Origin: Rheum nobile
Lineage: Eukaryota; Streptophyta; Magnoliopsida; Caryophyllales; Polygonaceae
Length of the DNA stretch: 64,000 nt
Assembly (NCBI GenBank): GCA_027886185.1
Contig: WOAB01000878.1
Location: 6,150,001 to 6,214,000, forward strand
Reading direction: 5' to 3'
The translations under genes and the position numbers were made by a program. Below the pieces are notes generated by a model. It was not told the origin of the DNA. It searched no databases and was given only the letters and a program-made list of their open reading frames with translations. This document shows positions 42,662-55,496 of this stretch, piece by piece. How positions within the stretch are numbered: position 1 is the first letter of the stretch; each line of letters starts with the position of its first letter.

Positions 42662-45600
42662 TTAAACGTTGGGGTTCCTTAGGCTTGACCTCCACACCCT
42701 GTCAAACACGTTGTGAGCCATGTCGCTCCTGAAGCCGTCAATAAATTTGTCTGCCACAACGTCAAGATTTTTCCAACCAACACTGAGCAACTCGATGTGT
42801 TTTAGAGTGTATATCCCACAGTCATGACTACGAACATAAAATGAAAAAAAGTTACTTAGATGAAGTATATAATAAAATTGGTAAGGGGATTGATATTTCG
42901 ACTTACCCGCGCTTGTTCTGCTTCAGTCCTTGAATTCTTAAAAATTTAATCTCTTCAGTACCCCGATGTTCAAATTTCTTGGCAAGAGGCGGGTATTGTG
43001 TCATGAAGTGAGGAAGAAACCTTAAAACCCCATGCAGCCATGTCTCTACGACCAACTTAGTGTTCAAATCCACATTACAATCATATACATTTGCCTGCCA
43101 TTGCTACATATCGATCTCTATAGCCACCCAATGTATGTTATCAATGTTGAAGGGGACATAAATGAAGTCCAGATCATCCCAACTGGACCCATAAACTTTA
43201 GGCCGATCTTCCCTAAAGTATTCAAGTGCACGTTCAGGTATAGGTGGAACAGTGCATACATTTTTGACATAGTATCTATATGCATCTGTATAATCAGCAG
43301 CCCGGAAAATGTCCAATATTGTGGTCTTGCGTTTAACTTCGGACTCCAGAAGCGCCTTACGGATATAACAACAAACTTCAACGATTTGCTTCAAAAAAAT
43401 ATAATTCATCATGTCAGACATTGCAACAAATCCCAACAGTAAACTAATTTGACATCATAAGTAAATAACTTACACCATCTTCCAGCCAAGCTTTTGGTTC
43501 TAGTATTAGGCCAAACCAGTCCTTGTCTATCTTATGAGCACACAGTCCAACTCTTGGCTCAGAGCTGAAAAATAACAAAGGCATAATTAAATCCATGAAA
43601 GATAGTTGAACATTATTAAATCTGTGAGATACTAACCTTTCATCATCCATCCATTGCAGCAAAGCAGTTATCTCCTTCACTTGTGGATTCTTGGTTATCT
43701 TCTTCACAGTTTCCCCCTTTTTCTCATCTGTGTAAGGTGTTAGCTTTTTGGCGGATGGCTTCGTGATACAACTAGGAAGATCCCTCTTCGGTGGGAGAGG
43801 CTTATTCCGTTTATTTTTGGGTTTCGCCTTCATGGATAAATCAACCATAGCGGCTAGCAGTGAAAGAGGTTCCTCAACCTCTGTTGTGGTTAGCTCCTAC
43901 TGGGAAGACTTCGGTGCTCCTTCAAGATCATTAGTAAAATCCTGTTCCTGGTCCTTTTCACCATTGCCAGTCTTTTCATTTAGGTCTTGGACAATGACCA
44001 TTACAACATCTGCACCCTCAACATCATTGTTACCCTCAATAGAATTATCAAAATCCTGCAATCATAATAACCATGTCAAACTACTGACATACATGAGTAA
44101 AAATCCTATCACCATGCCAGACTTTCTCTTGTAAAAATCCGGTCACCATGCCACACTAAAAATCTTATCACCTCGTACAAATAATGATATCATAGTAGTA
44201 ATGATAATATGATAATTTTCATATGAGCATATTCAGACCTCTTTGCCTTCAGCCTCTACCTTCTCCACCTCAGCCTCCTGAACCTCAGCCTCTACCTTCT
44301 CCATCTCAGCCTCTACCTTGTCCACCTCATCCTTCTCATCCTCTTTGTCACCACCCTCACCATCACTCTCATTATCCGCATCAGCATTACCAACTTCATT
44401 ATCCTCATCAGAAACTTCATCATCATCATCATGACTTGCAAACTCAGCCTCTACCTTCTCTTTCTCCTCCTCTTTGTCACCACCCTCATCATCACTCTCA
44501 TTATCCTCATCAGCATCACCAACTTCATCATCATCATCAGAAACTTCATCATCATCACCATGACCATGACTTGCAAACTCAGCCTCTACATTGTCCTTCT
44601 CCTTCGCTTTGTCACCACCCTGGCGAAGTTCTTCATTGTCATTACCCTCATCACCATCACCAACTTCATCATCATCATCATTATCCTCACTCTCAACCTC
44701 TTCACTCTCAAACTCCTCACCCTTAACCTCCTTATCCTCTACCTCTTCATCCTCTGTTTCCTGGTCATCCTTATAAACTTCCTCCTCTTCCTCATCAGAC
44801 TCATCATAGGATTCAAAATCATCCTCATCCGAATACCTCTTTTGTTTCCCCTTACTCTTGAGCTTATGCACCTCATCCTGCTTTGATACCCTCTTTTCCA
44901 GCCTTTCCATCCTGTCAAGCACTCCTTTTTCCATCTTCTTCATCATTCTGAACATCTGGCTTATTACCTCTGATGAATGCACAAATGCATTACTCGGGCT
45001 CGCTTCATCTTTTCCTTGCTTCCCCTTCCCCTTCTTTTTCAAACCCGGCATTGCTTCCTTCACAATCTTGTCAAAATGCGGGTCATAATTTTCAACAACA
45101 TAGTAGCAGTCGGACAGCTTATCCACCTCATCCTCATCGAGAATAAGAATGGGCTTAACCACATGTGTAGGATCAGCCAAAGACAACTCCAACACTTCAT
45201 GTTCAAGGGCTTCATCTGAAAACCAACAAAGACCTCGAGGCATTGCAGATTCACTCAACTTTGATGCAAATTGGAGACCAAATATTGGCATAGCTTCCCA
45301 TACACATATCTATAATAACAAACGGTTTGAGAATTAGCAAATTAAGATACATTAAATCATTATATCTTGTCACCCTATAATTTAAATCAGGTCACCATAA
45401 ATTAATCATACGCTCATGAAGCTCTTTCATAGAGCACATCACTTGTCTTGCATCCAGGCCTGAGGACTTTGCAGTAGGGGCAGGGTTCGAATCACTCTTT
45501 CATTTTCTTCTACCATTGATAGACCTCTTATTACTTAGCTCGAATTTCTCAATTGCTTTGTCAAAGTAAGTGTCCTTCACTTCTCCATCAAATTTGCATT

Positions 45601-46560
45601 CTTTTAAGACCTCCACCTCAACTTCTTCCTCTATTAACACCACATTTGGAATAAAATGGGATGTGACCTTCCCTAAGAAAGACTCCACAACCGTCGCATC
45701 AGGTTGTGAATCTGATGACCATCGTAGACCGCGTGGGTAGGCCTCCTTATCCATCAAATGTGCAAACGCTGAAGCAATTGGTTTTACATCTTCAAATAGC
45801 CATACCTGAACCGCGATTTTTTTTGTCAATATGATACTTATTTCTTGTAAGAAACCCCTTGAGTTTGTAACTACAATCATCATGTCATGTTACCTGAAAG
45901 GCCATTGGCAACCCCTTGAGTTTGTAACCCAACCTTGCACTTGAGTCTCTGCTTGTTTCAACCGTTTCCAATCTATTCTTCACCGTTGAACTCAATCCCT
46001 AGTGAGTTTCAATGTAGCTAACATGTCCCACGGGAATTTCGTGAATCGATCGATATTAGTCAATAATTTGACATGACCCGTGCTTATGCGAACCTTTTTC
46101 TCAACCCCAAGAATGACACTCTCTAATATAATCAATAATGCCATCTTATATTTCAAAGGGCTATCAGGTTGTGTACGCATAAATAATGACTCTAGCTCAC
46201 CCAAGGTCAAATTATGTACATCAAATAACTCTTTCACGACATTCTTATCCGGGTTCAGCTCATTATCATTCATTCTGCGACAGTATAACCCCATCACAAG
46301 TGCAAACTCCTTCATTGAAAAACATAGCAGCTGTCCTTACAGGTCATACCACGTCTCCCACAACTTCCTCGTTTCTACTTGACAGAATAAAACGTAATGT
46401 ACAAGCTGGCATGAAAAGGTTTATCGACGAACCATCTTCACAGTAGGTCCAAATGGACCATCTATTATCCTCTGCCAGTCCACAGGGGAGAGGCATTTCT
46501 CAATATTTTTCAGCAATTCACGTCGACAGTTTTGGTTGACTCTGCCTTGAAATTTTTTCC
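42662..46560 (-). pseudogene. DUF1985 / Ulp1-type SUMO-peptidase gene of the KI MULE
   Basis: The product resembles Ulp1-like (C48) cysteine peptidases that cleave SUMO in host proteins. From the 5' side: a DUF1985 region at 46560-45992 (VDWQRIIDGPFGP, then LLCFSMKEFALVMGLYC), further PRGLRWSSD repeats at 45883-45500 and 45291 onward, and an acidic E/D-rich linker at 44233-45050. Basic segments (43848-43444) lead to the peptidase domain. Catalytic residues are visible: His in NIHWVAIEID, Asp in VYDCN (43080s) and Cys in SHDCGIYTLKHIELL (about 42815-42836). In-frame stops occur in the DUF1985 exon (two TAA) and at 43104-43106. Intron borders are only partly resolved. Confidence 0.8.
44240..44830. 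repeat. TCATCA/CTC-rich low-complexity tract
   Basis: About 590 bp of imperfect CTC, CATCAT and CCTCATCATC repeats on the plus strand. They encode the acidic linker of the Ulp1-like protein on the minus strand. Plus-strand frames here are His/Pro- or Ser-rich shadows. Repeated longer blocks (for example CTCATTATCCTCATCAG) show the linker grew by slippage and duplication. Confidence 0.8.
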
Positions 46561-47908
46561 CTTCAAATCTCAATAAATGACCCTAAACAATACAAATTAT
46601 ATGAGATCAATAAATACAAAAGGAACATATACTTAAAAACTACATGACAAGATGTGAAATATGGAAAACTAGTCACAATGAGCTAACCAAAATTTACCTT
46701 TTTACCCATTTGAATTTCCTCCGTTTATTCTTTAATCGACTACATCACTTCAGTTGCATTGGTGGACATAGACAAACAACAGAGAATATCAACGTTTAAG
46801 TTTTTTCTATGCACAAAACTGAACATACTCAGATGTAAAGATCACACGAGAAGACAAGAAAGTTGTGAGAGGAAGAGAGCTATAAAGTCATGCAAATAAA
46901 AACATTAACTTTAAAAACACAACAATGTTTCACAAAACTAACATTCTAATTGTTCGTTTCAACAATAAAACTATACCATGTGACAAATATTTCATCAACG
47001 CTGACATAAAATTTTTAAACAATGGTAATTCCTGCAATTGTGATAAAAAAATAAAACTAATCTGACATTCTCATTTTTCTAAGACGGATTTCACAGGTTT
47101 ATATAATTTACTGCATTCAACTAAACGAACAACAGTGACAAAACCTTAAAACGAACAATAGTGAATCAACCCTAAAAACCCAATGAACAGCAACGGAGCA
47201 ACCCTAAAACAACATTGAATGGCTGTAACCCTAAAAAAATGGACATACCTCCAAGGCTCGAACGAGATAGACAGAAGAGGAAGATGAATCGGAATCGCGT
47301 CCGAATGGGGTCGTCGGTCGAAGACCTACACTTTGTCGTGCGTCTTCGGTGGAAGACCTGCAATTTTGGGCCTTAATCAGAGGATGCTTCCGAAGCCAGC
47401 TCGAACGGCGATGAAGGGCTTCGTCTATGGAAAACCTGCAATTTTGCGCCGTCGAAGGAGGAAGCTAGCTCGAACGGCGATGAAGGGTTTCAAGCAAAAA
47501 TCAAAGCAGGAGATTATGGAGTTTGAAACGATATCATACCTGGAAGAAAAACCTTTCGGCCAACAATGGTGGAATCCGTCGGACAAAGCCGGATTCCGCC
47601 GGAGAAGTTGGAGAGAGCTCGAGCTGGGGAGAGAGACGATGAAAAAATATTATTTGGGTTTTTGTAGCAAGTTTCAATTTGAATTTGAAACTGAATTAAA
47701 TTTGTTTTTTTAATCATAAAATGAGTGCCATGTCATATTTTTTTTCCAAAGAAAAAGAAAACTATAATTTCATTTTATCTTTTTATTTGGGGGTATTTTT
47801 GCAAAAAACAAAGAAAAAAAAGTCAATGGGGGTACTCTTGCAAAAAACAAAAAGGATAAGGTACAATTGCAAAGTCATTAGTAAGATAGGGTATCTAATG
47901 CTATTTCT
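46561..47908. other. 5' region of the Ulp1-like gene and right end of the KI MULE
   Basis: No clear domain is seen. A partly repeated segment at 47345-47490 holds two copies of GCTCGAACGGCGATGAAGGG and two of GACCTGCAATTTTG/AACCTGCAATTTTG. These look like duplicated 5'-leader or first-exon sequence. The outermost 100 bp form the degenerate terminal repeat. Confidence 0.5.
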
Positions 47909-47918
47909 CTTTATTTAA

Positions 47919-50101
47919 TACATCATGTGATGACTGATGAGGGGTTATTCACCACTTAAAAACGAAGTGTTATGGTGATTGTTCATTTATTAGTAACTAG
48001 AAATAAGTAGCAAGATTAATCACACACATTTATAATGGTAGTCCTATAGACCTTTTTATTTTATTTTTTATTTTTTGATAAGGTAAGAATTCGAAATATC
48101 AAACATGCCCGATAAATCGCTAGACCGAGAAGGACTCGGTAGCCGGACTGACTGACATGAAAATAAACCAAATACAACAAACGGGTCAAAAGAGAAGCAA
48201 AAAACCGGAACAAGGCTTCAAGACAACCCGGAGAAGGGTTGAGTATGGCTTAACACGGGTTAGAACGAACAAACCTAACACGGCGGCGTGCCGCTGGAGA
48301 GAAATCAGCAGGACATTCAACAGGAGATGCGATGAAACCCCTGGGCAAAGCTCCGACACAAGGAGACCACAGGAATTGCACAACCACGCCTACGACCTCA
48401 ACCGGAACATTCAACTCAATCCAAACACCAAGAGAAAGCCCTAAACCAAGAGAATGCTTCTCAAAGAGTCTTGCAATCACAAATACAAAGTTAGTTCACA
48501 ATATAATTTTACTATATATCCATATCTGAAGGGTATCATCATAGATTAGCATAAGGTGTCAACTTCACCGGGTCAAAAGTACTACTAATTTTAGTTTTCT
48601 CAACCTTATTGGGGCGGATTTCAAGTCACATAAATATTCAAATTTTTGTAATTTGATAATAGAAGTTCATTGTAAAAGTAGAAATTCATATTTGGAGTTT
48701 TAGTGCCCTTTTCACTGAGAAAAGCAAATTGACACCAACCCCACACAATAATCATTGATCTCAAATAAAAAATTTCAAGGATCTCGGTGCTTGGTAGATT
48801 AATCAAGTACTCCGGGAAGAAGCAAATGATGCAAACATTTCAAAAGAGCAGTGAAGCACATAAAAGAAAGGTCAAAGTCAGGAAAATAGAGACATTTAGA
48901 GAATACAGTAAAGAAACCTTAGATCATAAGTTCACAAAGTTTCAACCTCAAGTTCCTATGAAATTGTTCATAGGCAACATGAATGTCAGGATCCAGGATC
49001 ATCAGATCACACTTGTTCGTTTCGAAGGAGTAGGGAATATCATTAATAGTTTTTTATAGCAAAGATTGTAAGATTTCGGATCTGGTAAAGAAATACCATA
49101 GATGAGCAAGATGGACAAAATTAGTTGAAGCAAGTCGACTCTGAAGTCCTCAGCAGGCCACAAAAGTTCAGAAGCATAGATAGATAGTAGAAGAGGGTTC
49201 GGATAAAACCTGGATCTCCAAATTGAGACAAGGGATGATCCATGTCTCACAGAAACCATACAGAGCCGCCACCGAACCATCTCCTAGCCAGCGTCCAAGC
49301 CTAGAGCCAAGAAGCCACCCAAGATTTCAGCGGAGAAAATTCGTCGGAGGATTTGCTTTCGTCAGATTTTCCTTCCCAGAGAGAGATTTTGATGGGAGAG
49401 AGGGAGTCAAGGTCGGTGGCAGGATTAGTGGCGGGGAGGAGGAGCAGCGGCGACATCCATGCAGATTTTAGGGTTTTGGAGGCATTTGTACGGAGAGCGT
49501 ATTCAGAGTCAAGTGTTCCAAATGTTTTTTTTTATTTTTGTAGTCCTATTGACCTTGTTGATTTATACAAAGTGAATCATATTGGGTGGAGATGCCTTTT
49601 CCTAACACAATAATAGGACCACACAACAATGGAAGCAAGTTCCACATAAGAGGATATATTGTACATAGACAGATCATGACAATGGAAATCTTGAGAGTGT
49701 ACAAGTACACTGAATAGGCATATTCACATCATACCAGACCCATAAAATGTTATTGCACTCGAGCCGTTTTACGTCCAGACCGGAGTACTCTTGGCACACG
49801 AAGACCCTTTTCGATATCAGTGTCTTTGTACACGCCTCCAACAGGAACTCGAGACCTCTGGATAGAACACTTAAGAGAGTCTAGTGTCAAACCATTAGAC
49901 CAACTGAATGTTGGTTATTGCACTCAAATTTAATTGACCAAAGAGTTACAGGGTAACACACTCATTGAATGAGATAAACTACCTACCCAACTCAAATAAT
50001 ACAAAATACACATTAATCAAACTTCTTCTCAACTTATGAAAAATCACTAGAACTCATAATTAATCTTTTTTTCGTCGAAAGAACTCATAAGTAATCTAAG
50101 C
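47919..50101. other. Spacer with transposon-like debris, no clear gene
   Basis: About 2.2 kb. A piece around 48060-48250 begins with a T-rich stretch and TTTTTGATAAGGTAAG, a form common at ends of plant retroelement insertions. Around 49220-49480 there is a GC-richer open stretch of 82 codons (Arg/Gly/Pro-rich), but no domain is recognised. No intact element boundaries were found. Confidence 0.45.
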
Positions 50102-50109
50102 TTAAAAAA

Positions 50110-53100
50110 TGCAGCTACTATATGCACTACGTTTTTTTGAATTTTCGCACCAAATTGAAAATAACTATACTATATAATCATAGTATATAACTATATAATA
50201 TAACCATAGTATATAACTATATGATATAATATATGATATAACTATAGTATATAACTATAGAATATAACCAAATTGGATATAACAATAAGATATAATATAT
50301 GATATAGCCATAATATATAACTATAAGATATAATCATAGTATATAACTATATAATATAATATAGGATATAACCAAAATATATAACTATAGGATATAACCA
50401 TATGATATAACCAAATTGGATATAACTATACGATATAACCATAGTATATAATTATAGGATATACCCATAAGATATAACCAAATTGGATATAACTATACGA
50501 TATAATCATAATATATAACTATAGGATATAACCATAGTATATAACTAAAAGATATAACCATAGGATATAACTATAGGATATAACCATAAGATATAACCAA
50601 ATTGGATATAACTATAAGATATAATCATAATATATAATTATATGATATAACGATATGATATAATCAAATTGGATATAACTATAAGATATAACCATAGTAT
50701 ATAATTATAGGATATAACGATATGATATAACCAAATTGGATATAACTATAAGATATAACCATAGTATATAACTATAGGATATAACCATAAGATAAAACCA
50801 AATTGGATATAACTATAAGATATAATCAGAATATATAATTATATGATATAACGATATGATATAATCAAATTGGATATAACTATAAGATATAACCATAGTA
50901 TAAAACTATAGGATATAATCATAAGATATAACTAAATTGGATATAACTAAAGGATATAACCATATTATATAACTATAGGATATAACCATAAGATAAAACC
51001 AAATTGGATATAACTATAAGATATAATCAGAATATATAATTATATGATATAACGATATGATATAATCAAATTGGATATAACTATAAGATATAACCATAGT
51101 ATAAAACTATAGGATATAATCATAAGATATAACTAAATTGGATATAACTAAAGGATATAACCATATTATATAACTATAGGATATAACCATAAGATATAAC
51201 CAAATTGGATATAACTATAAGATATAATCATAATATATAATTATATGATATAACGATATGATATAATCAAATTGGATATAACTATAAGATATAACCATAG
51301 TATATATTTATAGGATATAACGATATGATATAACCAAATTGGATATAACTATAAGATATAACCATAGTATATATTTATAGGATATAACGATATGATATAA
51401 CCAAATTGGATATAACTATAAGATATAACCATAGTATATAACTATAGGATATAACCATAAGATATAACAAAATTGGATATAACTAAAGGATATAACCATA
51501 GTATATAACTATAGGATATAACCAAATTGGATATAACTATAAGATATAATCATAATATATAATTATATGATATAACGATATGATATAATCAAATTGGATA
51601 TAACTATAAGATATAACCATAGTATATAACTATAGGATATAATCATAAGATATAACCAAATTGGATATAACTATAATATATAACCATAGTATATAACTAT
51701 AGGATATAACCAAATTGGATATAACTATAAGATATAACCATAATATATAACTATAGGATATAACCATAGTATATAACTAAAGGATATAACCATAGGATAT
51801 AACTATAAGATATAACCATAAGATATAACCAAATTGGATATAACTATAAGATATAATCATAGTATATAAGTTATATACTATGGTTATATCTTATAGTTAT
51901 ATCCAATTTGGTTATATCGTATAGTTATACTATGGTTATATCTTATAGTTATATCCTCTACGCAATATTCTTGCGTAGAAGATTGTAGTGCGAAAAGGCG
52001 AATATTCTTGCGCATGATTTTTTGTTTTAAAGTAATTTTTCTTTTCTTTTTTGTGGGCGCAATCAAATGAACAATATATTTTTTTAAATCTGCATTTGAC
52101 TCTAGTAATATACGTTTTCGAGTAATCAGGGTTATATGGCAATAAATTCGTTTGTATAATGAGGTTTCAATATACTTTTATTCATGTACGTTTCTCCACC
52201 AATTTGTTTGATATTAATTGTTTGTTATTATTATTCTCGAAAATCACATATAACTATGGTTATATCTTATAGTTATATTTAATTTGGTTGTATCTTATAG
52301 TTATATGCTACGATTATATTCTTTAGTTATATACTATAGTTATATCCTATAGTTATATCCAATTTGGTTATATCTTATGGTTATATCCTATAATTATATA
52401 CTATGGTTATATCCAATTTGGTTATATCCTATAGTTATATAATATGGTTATATCCTTTAGTTATATCCAATTTGATTATATCTTATGGTTATATCATATA
52501 GTTATATACTATGGTTATATCTTATAGTTATATCCAATTTGGTTATATCATATCGTTATATCCTATAATTATATACTATGGTTATATCCAATTTGATTAT
52601 ATCATATCGTTATATCATATAATTATATATTATGATTATATCTTATAGTTATATCCAATTTGGTTATATCTTATGGTTATATCTTATAGTTATATCCAAT
52701 TTGGTTATATCATATCGTTATATCCTATAATTATATACTATGGTTATATCTTATAGTTATATTCAATTTGATTATATCATATCGTTATATCATATAATTA
52801 TATATTATGATTATATCTTATAGTTATATCCAATTTGGTTATATCTTATGGTTATATCCTATAGTTATATACTATGGTTATATCTTATAGTTATATCCAA
52901 TTTGGTTATATCATATCGTTATATCCTATAATTATATACTATGGTTATATCTTATAGTTATATCCAATTTGATTATATCATATCGTTATATCATATAATT
53001 ATATATTATGATTATATCTTATAGTTATATCCAATTTGGTTATATCCAATTTGGTTATATCTTATGGTTATATCCTATAGTTATATCCTATGGTTATATC

Positions 53101-54047
53101 CTATAGTTATATCCTATGGTTATATCCTATAGTTATATATTATGGTTATATCGTATAGTTATATCCAATTTGGTTATATCTTATGGGTATATCCTATAAT
53201 TATATACTATGGTTATATCGTATAGTTATATCCAATTTGGTTATATCTTATGGGTATATCCTATAATTATATACTATGGTTATATCGTATAGTTATATCC
53301 AATTTGATTATATCATATCGTTATATCCTATAGTTATATACTTTGGTTATATCCTATATTATATTCTATAGTTATATACTATGGTTATATCATATAGTTA
53401 TATACTATGATTATATCTTATAGTTATATATTATGGCTATATCATATATTATATCTTATAGTTATATCCAATTTGGTTATGTTCTATAGTTATATACTAT
53501 AGTTATATCATATAGTTATATCCAATTTGGTTATATTCTATAGTTATATACTATGATTATATAGTATAGTTACTTTCAATTTGGTTATATCCTTATAGTT
53601 ATAAGACATAACCATAGTTATATGTGATTTTCGAGAATAATAATAACAAACAGTTAATATCAAACAAATTGGTGGAGAAATGTACATGAATAAAAGTATA
53701 TTGAAACCTCATGATACAAACAAATTTATTGCCATGTAACATTGATTACTTGATAACGTTTATTACTAGAGTCAAATGCAGATTTAAAAAAATATGTTAT
53801 TCACTTTGTTGCTTTCAGAAAGAAAGAAAAATCCTACGCCAGGATCTGGCGAAATTTCCAAAAAATGTTATTCACTTTTTTTTTTCTACTCCAGGATCTG
53901 GCGAAGCCCAATTCCAAAAAATGCCCCCAACTCCATATCTCAAATAATCATATTCTATCTCTACGCAGAAATTTGGCATACGCCAGATACATGCGTAGAG
54001 AAATGTAGTGCGAAAGTTCAAAAAACGTAGTGCATATAGTGGAGGCG
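50110..54047. mobile_element. Non-autonomous MULE-like element C with AT-rich inverted core
   Basis: The ends ACTATATGCACTACG, TTTGAATTTTCGCAC (left) and, in reverse complement, ACTATATGCACTACG, TTTGAACTTTCGCAC (right) match over more than 30 bp. TTAAAAAA is duplicated outside (50102-50109 and 54048-54055). There are no genes. The core is a long AT-rich array in two orientations. A block at about 52030-52260 reappears inverted at about 53605-53820. The right arm has hairpin boxes (CCAGGATCTGGCG twice, TACGCCAGATACATGCGTA). It ends 435 bp before the first BBX gene. Confidence 0.85.
50160..53600. repeat. 3.4 kb AT-rich array, inverted about position 51868
   Basis: From 50160 to about 51865 units read GGATATAACCATAGTATATA and CCAAATTGGATATAACTATA. 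From about 51870 on the same units read in reverse complement. The turning point (CCATAGTATATAAGTTATAT, then ACTATGG) is nearly palindromic. The second arm is broken by a unique 290 bp block (51958-52245). The arms could pair over about 1.3-1.7 kb. Confidence 0.92.
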
Positions 54048-54349
54048 TTAAAAAACTTCATATACCCAAACCCAATTTAATTAAAAAAAAGTAGAATTAG
54101 GTAGTCTTTCCAACTTATAAAACTTCATATAGAAATCACAAAAATTGTTGACACAACCAACGTTCCATTTACACAGAAACCTCCCAGGTAAATAAGCAGT
54201 GGCTTATTTCCCAAGTGGTGATAAATTATCTCTACGTCTTTAATATGTTATATTATTCATTTCTCCTCCTTCGATTCATAGAGAGAAGGTGGCCATCTCT
54301 CCCCACTACCTGCAGATATTTAATATCTCTAAAAATCATATCAGTGTTG

Positions 54350-54367
54350 CACATGTGTATATATACT
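54350..54367 (+). promoter_or_regulatory. TATA box and CACATGTG element of the first BBX gene
   Basis: CACATGTG (54350-54357) runs into TGTATATATACT, about 120 bp before the ATG at 54483. CACATGTG is an E-box-type site of the class bound by bHLH factors such as PIFs. Its use here is inference. Confidence 0.45.
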
Positions 54368-54482
54368 GGCTGTCTTTCCTTTTCACTACCTTCCCATCTC
54401 TTTCATTCCCAGCCTTAAAACCCACCAAGATTTCATCACACCCATCTACCATTTCACAAGGCCAGATTAAAACACCAGCCAA

Positions 54483-55496
54483 ATGAATATCTGGTGTGAT
54501 GTCTGTAGCAAAAAGAAGGCCTCTGTTTTCTGCTGTGCAGATGAGGCTGCTCTTTGTGATGACTGTGATTCAAGAGTCCACCAAGCCAACAAACTTGCCT
54601 CCAAACACCACCGTTTTTCCCTCCTCCATTCCTCCCCTACACACGCTCCTCTCTGTGACATCTGCCGGGTTTCAATTTCTTGCACAAATTTTTTGTTAAA
54701 AAAAGTTTGATTCTCTTATTAATTCCACTAACAAAAAAGTTTCCATCTTGTGCAGGAAAAAAAGGCTCTTCTGTTCTGCCAACAGGACAGAGCAATTCTA
54801 TGCAGAGACTGTGATGTGCCAATCCACACAGCCAATGAGCATACCAAGAAGCATAACAGATTCCTGTTAACCGGGGTTAAGCTAACCACTGCCAAGACCA
54901 CAACCACAGTTAGTAAGAGCCAGGTCAAGAGTGATGCTTCACCAAGCAGTGGTGTTGACTCAGTGCCTGATTTCAGGCCTCAGAGTTTGACCAACAAAAT
55001 CCCCCTGCTGAATCTCAAGGCACAACCAACAGCAGCTAATACTAATGTCAATACTCAGCTCATCAGCAGTACTATTTCTGAGTATTTAATTGATATCTTG
55101 CCTGGATGGCAAGTTGAGGATTTTCTTGATTCTTCTCCAGATCCTGCTGGGTTTTCCAAGGTTTGTGTTCTTGAATCTTTTTTTTTTCTTGCTTAATTCG
55201 CCTCGTCTGTTTGGATCGCAGTGTATAATGCATTATGTTTTTTTTTACTGTTCCAGGGTGGAGAGAATGATCTGCTGTTTTTGGATTCAGATCTTGAGAA
55301 TATGGGATTATGGGTTCCACAAGCAGCAGCTGTGTCACAACCTTCGCCATTCAATTTGGGGATTCATGGAGTAAATGGATTGGAAATGGGAAAAGGAGAG
55401 ATGGGCAGAAAAGTTTATAGAAAGAGGGTTGATGATGGATTCACTGTGCCAGAGATCAGTCAACAGTTAATTAAGAGATCTAGAGGCTTTTATTAA
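54483..55496 (+). CDS. BBX21-like: Double B-box zinc-finger protein, BBX20/21/22 type
   Basis: This is a nuclear light-signalling regulator. Family members BBX20-22 promote photomorphogenesis together with HY5. Three exons join in phase to 276 residues: 54483-54668, 54756-55160 and 55257-55496. B-box 1 (residues 1-47) has CDVCSKKKASVFCCADEAAL and CDDCDSRVHQANKLASKHH. B-box 2 has CDICREKKALLFCQQDRAIL and CRDCDVPIHTANEHTKKH. All zinc ligands are present. The conserved middle motif STISEYLIDILPGWQVEDFL follows. The last exon has LWVPQAA and a C-terminal basic VPEISQ motif. No CCT domain is present, as expected for this class. It is intact, with a tandem copy 2.3 kb downstream. Confidence 0.93.

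Larger units (their letters stand above)
35137..47908. mobile_element. KI (Kaonashi)-type MULE, 12.8 kb, with Ulp1 and B3 genes
   Basis: A 10 bp direct repeat CTTTATTTAA lies at 35127-35136 and 47909-47918, the TSD length expected for Mutator-like elements. Directly inside, the left end (TTGCTTAAATACACC, ACTTGCAATTATA) and the reverse complement of the right end (TAGCATTAGATACCC, CTTTGCAATTGTA) are degenerate inverted copies. Inside are a MURA-type transposase (+) and, on the minus strand, a coiled-coil ORF, a B3-domain gene, an unidentified ORF and a DUF1985/Ulp1 gene. MULEs carrying Ulp1-like genes are known in plants as Kaonashi elements. Confidence 0.88.

Noticed and set aside
44223..44776. 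His/Pro-rich and Ser-rich plus-strand frames
   Set aside because: They are shadows of the acidic linker encoded on the minus strand of the Ulp1-like gene.
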